DNA of 64,000 nt, from NCBI GenBank assembly GCA_019420585.1, contig JAHZGX010000009.1:1-64000 (forward strand), given 5' to 3'. This DNA is from Prevotellaceae bacterium (GTDB taxonomy: Bacteria; Bacteroidota; Bacteroidia; Bacteroidales; Bacteroidaceae). Positions 59,790-64,000 of the stretch are shown one piece after another. The notes below the pieces were generated by a model, which had not been told where the DNA came from, did no database searches, and saw only the letters and a list, made by a program, of their open reading frames with translations. Each line of letters starts with the position of its first letter. Positions within the stretch are counted from its first letter, which is position 1. The translations under genes and the position numbers were made by a program.

Positions 59790-59858
59790 CCCAATTTTAA
59801 GTTTCCAATTGGAAAAAATATTTTTCCTAACTGGATTTTTATTTTTTCCCAGTTGGCA
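59790..59858. repeat. AT-rich palindromic repeat, copy 3
   Basis: CCAATTTTAAGTTTCCAATT, GGAAAAAATATTTTTCCTAA and TTTTTTCCCAGTTGG, i.e. the inverse orientation of copy 2. Spacer 59467-60119 holds nothing else that I can recognise. Confidence 0.8.
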
Positions 59859-60119
59859 CATTTTCGTGGAATCTTTCCAAAAATCACATCAAAAGACTCT
59901 TGCAGGGAAGAACATGCCGTACCTGAGATATGGATTTCCTTGCTTCTTTGGGACAACACGTATTACTTGACCGGGACATGTATGTTGCCGGGGGCAGGGA
60001 ATACGTGTTGCACGAAGGGCGGTGCCGGACAGCCCGAAGCAATCCCAGGCATCACATAAAGCATAAGAACAAGGGCGAAGGATTATGCCTATTTCATTAT
60101 GACGCAGTCCCAGCGCGCT

Positions 60120-61262
60120 TCAAAGAAGTTTCTCGATGGCTGCCTTCAGATTCTTGACCTCCCCCTGACGCGATTGCAGGTCACAGTTCCTGTCTATCAG
60201 GAAGTAAGTGGGCAACTGGATTACGTTGTAAAGGGCAAGGATGTCGCTTTCGAGTCCCTCCTCGCAGTAGACACACGTCCAGGGCAGTTGCTCGCTGCGC
60301 TGAGTCCAGAAATGACGGTCGGGGTCTACGCATACCTGATAAATCTCCAGCCCACGGTTGTGGTAGAGGTTATACAACTCACGCAACTGGAGCGTGCGTT
60401 CGGGCGTGCCGTCCAAACTAAGTGCGGTGAAATCGAGCAGTACCACCTTTCCCTTGAGGTCGCTGAGCGTGCGTTCCGTGCCGCGGATATCGGGGAAAGT
60501 CATGTCGATGATGCCCAGCTCCCTCACCTTGCTGTGGCTGGGGTCAATGACAATCTTGCGGGGCTTGGCCTGCCGGCGACTTCCCTCCATCACGATATTG
60601 CACAGGTTTTCGGTGCGCTGGCTGCCGGGGTATTTCTCGTTCCAGGCATTGGCCACGGCACGAAGCCATACAAGGTCGCTGCGGTCGGCCATGGGATTGA
60701 AGAGCAACTGCCCGTTGAGCACCTGGAAACAGGCAAAGTAACTGGCAGTGGCCGCATAGCGATTCTGTATGATGTCCATCTTCACGTCCGTCTTATACTG
60801 CTGCACCAGGTCATCAATCATCTTGTCCCTCTCCTCCAAGGTGAAATTCCGGTCATCGGCCACGCGCCTGATATCCTTCTCCAATTCCGCCAGTTTCAGG
60901 CTGAGGATGCGTATGGTGTCACAGGTGCCACTGCCCTTCACGGCATATCCAAACGACATGTTCTTCAGACTGGCCTCCACTGTCACCGTCTCCGTACTGT
61001 CAAACGCAAGGTTGACGCACTGGCCTCCAATCCTCAGACGATAGAATTCGGGAGCCGAAGCGGTGTCGCCCTTCATCTCGAACTCACCATCGGCCGACAG
61101 CCGCACGGAGTCCACCACCTCGATGCCATTGCCCAGAGATATATGCTCCAGATACATGACCGTGTCGGCGGCATCGGTTATGCGCCCGTTTACATGAAAC
61201 TGCCCCTTGTGCTGGCAAGAGGCTGCAAGTACTGCAAGAATCAGCAAATATATTTTCCTCAT
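60120..61262 (-). CDS. Thioredoxin-like lipoprotein with DUF4369 domain, lacking CxxC
   Basis: 380 residues. Lipobox VLAASC (Cys16) predicts a lipoprotein. Residues 20-130 fit the Bacteroidetes DUF4369 domain (FHVNGRITDAADTVMYLEH), residues 130-240 are helical, and 245-380 form a TlpA-like thioredoxin domain: FPDIRGTERTLSDLKGKVVL, LLDFTALSLDG and cis-Pro region LPTYFLIDRN. At the usual WCxxC position the sequence is TALSLDG (residues 279-285), so no redox pair exists. It may bind a partner or substrate without disulfide chemistry. Divergent from pnp. Confidence 0.82.
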   Translation of the reverse strand: MRKIYLLILAVLAASCQHKGQFHVNGRITDAADTVMYLEHISLGNGIEVVDSVRLSADGEFEMKGDTASAPEFYRLRIGGQCVNLAFDSTETVTVEASLKNMSFGYAVKGSGTCDTIRILSLKLAELEKDIRRVADDRNFTLEERDKMIDDLVQQYKTDVKMDIIQNRYAATASYFACFQVLNGQLLFNPMADRSDLVWLRAVANAWNEKYPGSQRTENLCNIVMEGSRRQAKPRKIVIDPSHSKVRELGIIDMTFPDIRGTERTLSDLKGKVVLLDFTALSLDGTPERTLQLRELYNLYHNRGLEIYQVCVDPDRHFWTQRSEQLPWTCVYCEEGLESDILALYNVIQLPTYFLIDRNCDLQSRQGEVKNLKAAIEKLL

Positions 61263-61376
61263 AAATCTTCACCTGTCTGTTTACGGCATAAAGGTACAGG
61301 TTTTTCCCACTTTTGCGTAACGAATTGGCCAAAAGGGAGGAAAAGGTCGTCTGCTTTCCACATTACTCCTTATATT

Positions 61377-61409
61377 ATTGTGTGCAATAGAAGAAAAGAT
61401 GTATCTTTG
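61377..61409 (+). promoter_or_regulatory. Promoter of pnp
   Basis: ATTG (61377-61380), 21 bases, TATCTTTG (61402-61409), 42 bases before the ATG. Confidence 0.65.
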
Positions 61410-61451
61410 CATGAATTTCATTTGACGCAAAAATATATCGAGATTAACAAG

Positions 61452-63701
61452 ATGAATGTAATTACTAAGACAGTCGAGCTGCCCGATGGAAGAACCATCA
61501 GCATAGAGACTGGAAGACTGGCCAAACAAGCCGATGGAGCCGTCATGCTGCGCATGAACAACACCATGCTCCTGGCCACCGTTTGCGCCGCAAAAGACGC
61601 CGTTCCCGGAACAGACTTCATGCCCTTGCAGGTGGAGTACAGAGAAAAGTATTATGCAGCCGGCAGATTTCCCGGTGGCTTCACCAAGCGTGAGGGCAAG
61701 GCCAACGATGACGAGATTCTCACATGCCGTCTGGTAGACCGCGCCCTGCGCCCTCTTTTCCCCAGCAACTACCATGCCGAGGTGTATGTGAACGTGATTC
61801 TCTTCTCTGCAGACGGCGTGGACATGCCCGACGCATTGGCCGGATTCGCAGCATCAGCAGCACTCGCTGCCAGCGACATACCTTTTGAAGGCCCCATCTC
61901 CGAGGTCCGAGTGGCACGCATTGACGGCCAGTTCGTCATCAACCCCACGTGGCAACAACTCGAGCAGGCCGACATGGATCTGATGGTAGGAGCCACCGAA
62001 GAGAACATCATGATGGTGGAAGGCGAGATGAAAGAGGTTTCAGAGCAGGACCTGCTCGCTGCGCTCAAGGCTGCCCATGAGGCCATCAAGCCCATGTGCC
62101 GCGTGCAGAAGGAACTGTCCAAGGAACTGGGCAAGGACGTAAAGCGCGAATACTGCCACGAGGTAAACGACGAGGAACTGCGCCAGGCCGTGAAGGATGC
62201 CTGCTATCAGAAGGCATACGACGTGACCAAGCAGGCTTTGGAGAAACATGCACGCGCCGAGGCTTTCGAAGCCATACGCGAGAACTTCAAGGAAGAATAC
62301 GCTGCCGCACACGCTGACATGACTCCCGAGGAACTGGAGGAGAAGAATGCTCTGGTGGACAGATATTACCACGATGTAGAGCGCGATGCCATGCGCCGCT
62401 GCGTGCTTGACGAAGGAATACGTCTGGATGGCCGAAAGACCACGGAAATACGCCCCATCTGGTGCGAGGTAAGCCCGCTGCCCGGTCCTCACGGAAGTGC
62501 CATTTTCACACGTGGAGAGACTCAGTCACTGGCCACCTGCACGCTGGGTACCAAGACCGATGAGAAACTGGTGGATGACGTATTGGTACGCGAATACCAG
62601 CGCTTCCTGCTGCACTACAACTTCCCTCCCTTCTCTACGGGTGAGGCAAAGGCACAGCGCGGCGTAGGCAGGCGTGAGATTGGCCACGGCCATCTGGCAT
62701 GGCGCGGCTTGAAAGGCCAGATTCCCGAGGCTTACCCCTATGTGATACGTGTGGTAAGCGACATTTTGGAGAGCAATGGTTCTTCATCCATGGCATCCAC
62801 TTGTGCCGGCTGCCTGGCCTTGATGGACGCAGGTGTGCCCATCAAGAGTCCCGTGAGCGGCATTGCCATGGGTCTTATCAAGAACCCCGGCGAGAACAAA
62901 TACGCCGTGCTGAGCGACATTCTGGGTGATGAGGATCACCTTGGCGACATGGACTTCAAGACCACGGGTACCATGAAGGGACTCACAGCCACACAGATGG
63001 ATATCAAGTGCGACGGACTCTCTTACGAGATTCTGGAGAAGGCTCTCATGCAGGCCAAGGCCGGACGAGAGCACATCCTGGGCGAAATGATGAAGACCAT
63101 TGACAAGCCACGCGCCGAGTTGAAGCCTCACGTGCCACGCATCGAGCAGATAATCATCCCCAAGGAGTTCATCGGTGCAGTGATTGGCCCGGGCGGAAAG
63201 ATCATACAGGGCATGCAGGAAGAGACCGGTGCCACCATCACCATCGACGAGGAAGACGGAGTAGGCAAGGTGCAGGTGAGCGGTCCTAACAAAGAGACCA
63301 TCGATGCTGCCATGGCAAAGATTAAGGCCATCGTGGCCATTCCCGAGGTGGGCGAAGTGTACGAAGGTACCGTGCGCAGCATCATGCCTTACGGATGCTT
63401 TGTGGAGTTCATGCCCGGCAAGGACGGTCTCCTGCACATCAGCGAAATCGACTGGAAGCGCCTGGAGACTGTGGAGGATGCAGGCATCAAGGAGGGTGAC
63501 AAACTCAAGGTGAAACTCTTGGAAATAGACCCCAAGACCGGTAAGTTCAAACTCTCACGCCGCGTGCTCATTGAGAAGCCCGAGGGTTACGTGGAACGCG
63601 AACGTCGTCCACGTCCCGAACGAGGCGAGCGCCGTCCACGCCCAGAGCGCGGTGAACGTCGTCCACGTCCCGAGCACAATGCCGAAAACGAGGCAGAATA
63701 A
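61452..63701 (+). CDS. pnp: Polyribonucleotide nucleotidyltransferase
   Basis: 749 residues from ATG 61452 (MNVITKTVELPDGRTISIE); a much longer frame beginning at 60099 lies opposite the thioredoxin-like gene and is not real. It degrades RNA 3' to 5' with phosphate. Two RNase PH domains (DGAVMLRMNNTMLLATV early; HYNFPPFSTGEAKAQRGVG in the second), a KH domain (FIGAVIGPGGKIIQGMQEE, about 570-630) and an S1 domain (GEVYEGTVRSIMPYGCFVEF, about 632-700). The last ~33 residues are three copies of RRPRPERGE, a basic/acidic RNA-binding-like tail. Confidence 0.96.
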   Translation: MNVITKTVELPDGRTISIETGRLAKQADGAVMLRMNNTMLLATVCAAKDAVPGTDFMPLQVEYREKYYAAGRFPGGFTKREGKANDDEILTCRLVDRALRPLFPSNYHAEVYVNVILFSADGVDMPDALAGFAASAALAASDIPFEGPISEVRVARIDGQFVINPTWQQLEQADMDLMVGATEENIMMVEGEMKEVSEQDLLAALKAAHEAIKPMCRVQKELSKELGKDVKREYCHEVNDEELRQAVKDACYQKAYDVTKQALEKHARAEAFEAIRENFKEEYAAAHADMTPEELEEKNALVDRYYHDVERDAMRRCVLDEGIRLDGRKTTEIRPIWCEVSPLPGPHGSAIFTRGETQSLATCTLGTKTDEKLVDDVLVREYQRFLLHYNFPPFSTGEAKAQRGVGRREIGHGHLAWRGLKGQIPEAYPYVIRVVSDILESNGSSSMASTCAGCLALMDAGVPIKSPVSGIAMGLIKNPGENKYAVLSDILGDEDHLGDMDFKTTGTMKGLTATQMDIKCDGLSYEILEKALMQAKAGREHILGEMMKTIDKPRAELKPHVPRIEQIIIPKEFIGAVIGPGGKIIQGMQEETGATITIDEEDGVGKVQVSGPNKETIDAAMAKIKAIVAIPEVGEVYEGTVRSIMPYGCFVEFMPGKDGLLHISEIDWKRLETVEDAGIKEGDKLKVKLLEIDPKTGKFKLSRRVLIEKPEGYVERERRPRPERGERRPRPERGERRPRPEHNAENEAE

Positions 63702-63741
63702 ACAATGACACAAACAGGGTGGGCACACCCTGCCATAACAG

Positions 63742-63784
63742 AATAAGGTGCGCGTCCAACAGGATGCACACCTTATTTGTTTTT
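63742..63784 (+). terminator. Intrinsic terminator of pnp
   Basis: AATAAGGTGCGCGTCC pairs with GGATGCACACCTTATT (one mismatch, one wobble), followed by TGTTTTT. Confidence 0.85.
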
Positions 63785-63816
63785 GCTCCCCCAAAAAGCA
63801 AAAGGAAGAAAACGGC

Positions 63817-64000
63817 TCAGCGTTCCGTATAGCGAGAGTAAAGGAAGCGGGGAATGCCAATGGCCATGAAAGCCCGGGGAACATGTCCCTCCGGCAAGTC
63901 CAGCAGGCGTGAGACCTTCTTCCTCGACATGAAACGCAGAGCTGTCTGCACCAGTCCTAAGTAAACCTGACTCACCCCATGCGCCTCCGCCATGAGCGAA
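63817..64000 (-). CDS. Nitroreductase-like protein, C-terminal fragment
   Basis: The 61 codons before the stop at 63817-63819 reach the window edge, so the 5' part is missing. The fragment reads AEAHGVSQVYLGLVQTALRF, then KVSRLLDLPEGHVPRAFMAI and a terminal IPRFLYSRYTER. The pattern EAxGxxxxYLG...LxLPxGxxPxxAIxIGxP is the C-terminal end of nitroreductase family FMN oxidoreductases. Convergent with pnp. Moderate certainty because only the last third is visible. Confidence 0.65.
   Translation of the reverse strand, partial: SLMAEAHGVSQVYLGLVQTALRFMSRKKVSRLLDLPEGHVPRAFMAIGIPRFLYSRYTER

Noticed and set aside
60099..61451. N-terminal extension of pnp to 1200 residues
   Set aside because: The extension is antisense to the DUF4369-thioredoxin-like gene and crosses the pnp promoter; PNPase homology begins at 61452.

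Overview
This is a chromosomal window from a member of the Bacteroidota, most likely order Bacteroidales (a Prevotella/Bacteroides-like gut anaerobe). The lineage call rests on the gene families: a Bacteroidetes HU-related protein, PorW- and PorX-type type IX secretion genes, HEAT-DUF1080 and Tat-dependent Gfo/Idh proteins, YfhO, and meso-diaminopimelate dehydrogenase. It also rests on repeated Bacteroidetes-type promoter elements (-7 box TAnnTTTG, sometimes with a -33 TTTG) and on the near absence of Shine-Dalgarno sequences. By eye the coding DNA is GC-rich and the spacers contain AT-rich palindromes. I could not measure composition or run any search.

Region 1 (1-7.8 kb) is accessory DNA. 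It holds a 44-bp tandem repeat array, an HU-like gene, and on the minus strand a co-directional block. That block starts with a glycosyltransferase-fold protein. Next comes a protein with a short N-terminal leader-like motif, a low-complexity Gly/Ser/Asp linker and an HExxH zincin domain. Six small Sec-exported proteins follow in two paralogous families plus one singleton, and a truncated seventh gene ends the block. A 48-bp segment encoding the last 15 residues of the zincin protein (WRWKEMFQ..FGL) recurs in the spacers after downstream genes. I read the block as a candidate effector-immunity island with an expanding immunity array; this is the most unusual part of the window.

Region 2 (7.8-23.7 kb) is metabolic: an OprO/P-like porin and a leucine operon leuA-leuC-leuD-(small ORF)-leuA paralogue-leuB, all on the minus strand. 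On the plus strand follow a GH78 alpha-L-rhamnosidase and the rhamnose operon rhaB-rhaA-rhaT-rhaD, then rpsO. The rhamnose locus lacks an adjacent regulator or lactaldehyde reductase.

Region 3 (23.8-37.6 kb) has a YfhO membrane protein, a spacer carrying an inverted-repeat element, a five-gene minus-strand glycan-decoration operon (licD, acyltransferase, three glycosyltransferases), a Gfo/Idh oxidoreductase with a HEAT-DUF1080 protein (likely 3-keto-sugar chemistry), and tRNA-Pro(GGG).

Region 4 (37.6-64 kb) is mostly core. It contains aroA, a small membrane protein, porW, porX, tsaE, an LPS-kinase-like gene with a glycosyltransferase, and an envelope-polymer cluster (PLC-like, LtaS-like, GtrA, GT2, ArnT-like). 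It continues with ddh, a phytase-like esterase, a U32 peptidase, manC, an SGNH hydrolase, a HIT protein, greA, a CxxC-less thioredoxin-like lipoprotein, pnp, and the 3' end of a nitroreductase-like gene. Five large spacers (about 15.8, 26.5, 32.8, 56.0 and 59.8 kb) carry members of an AT-rich palindromic repeat family.
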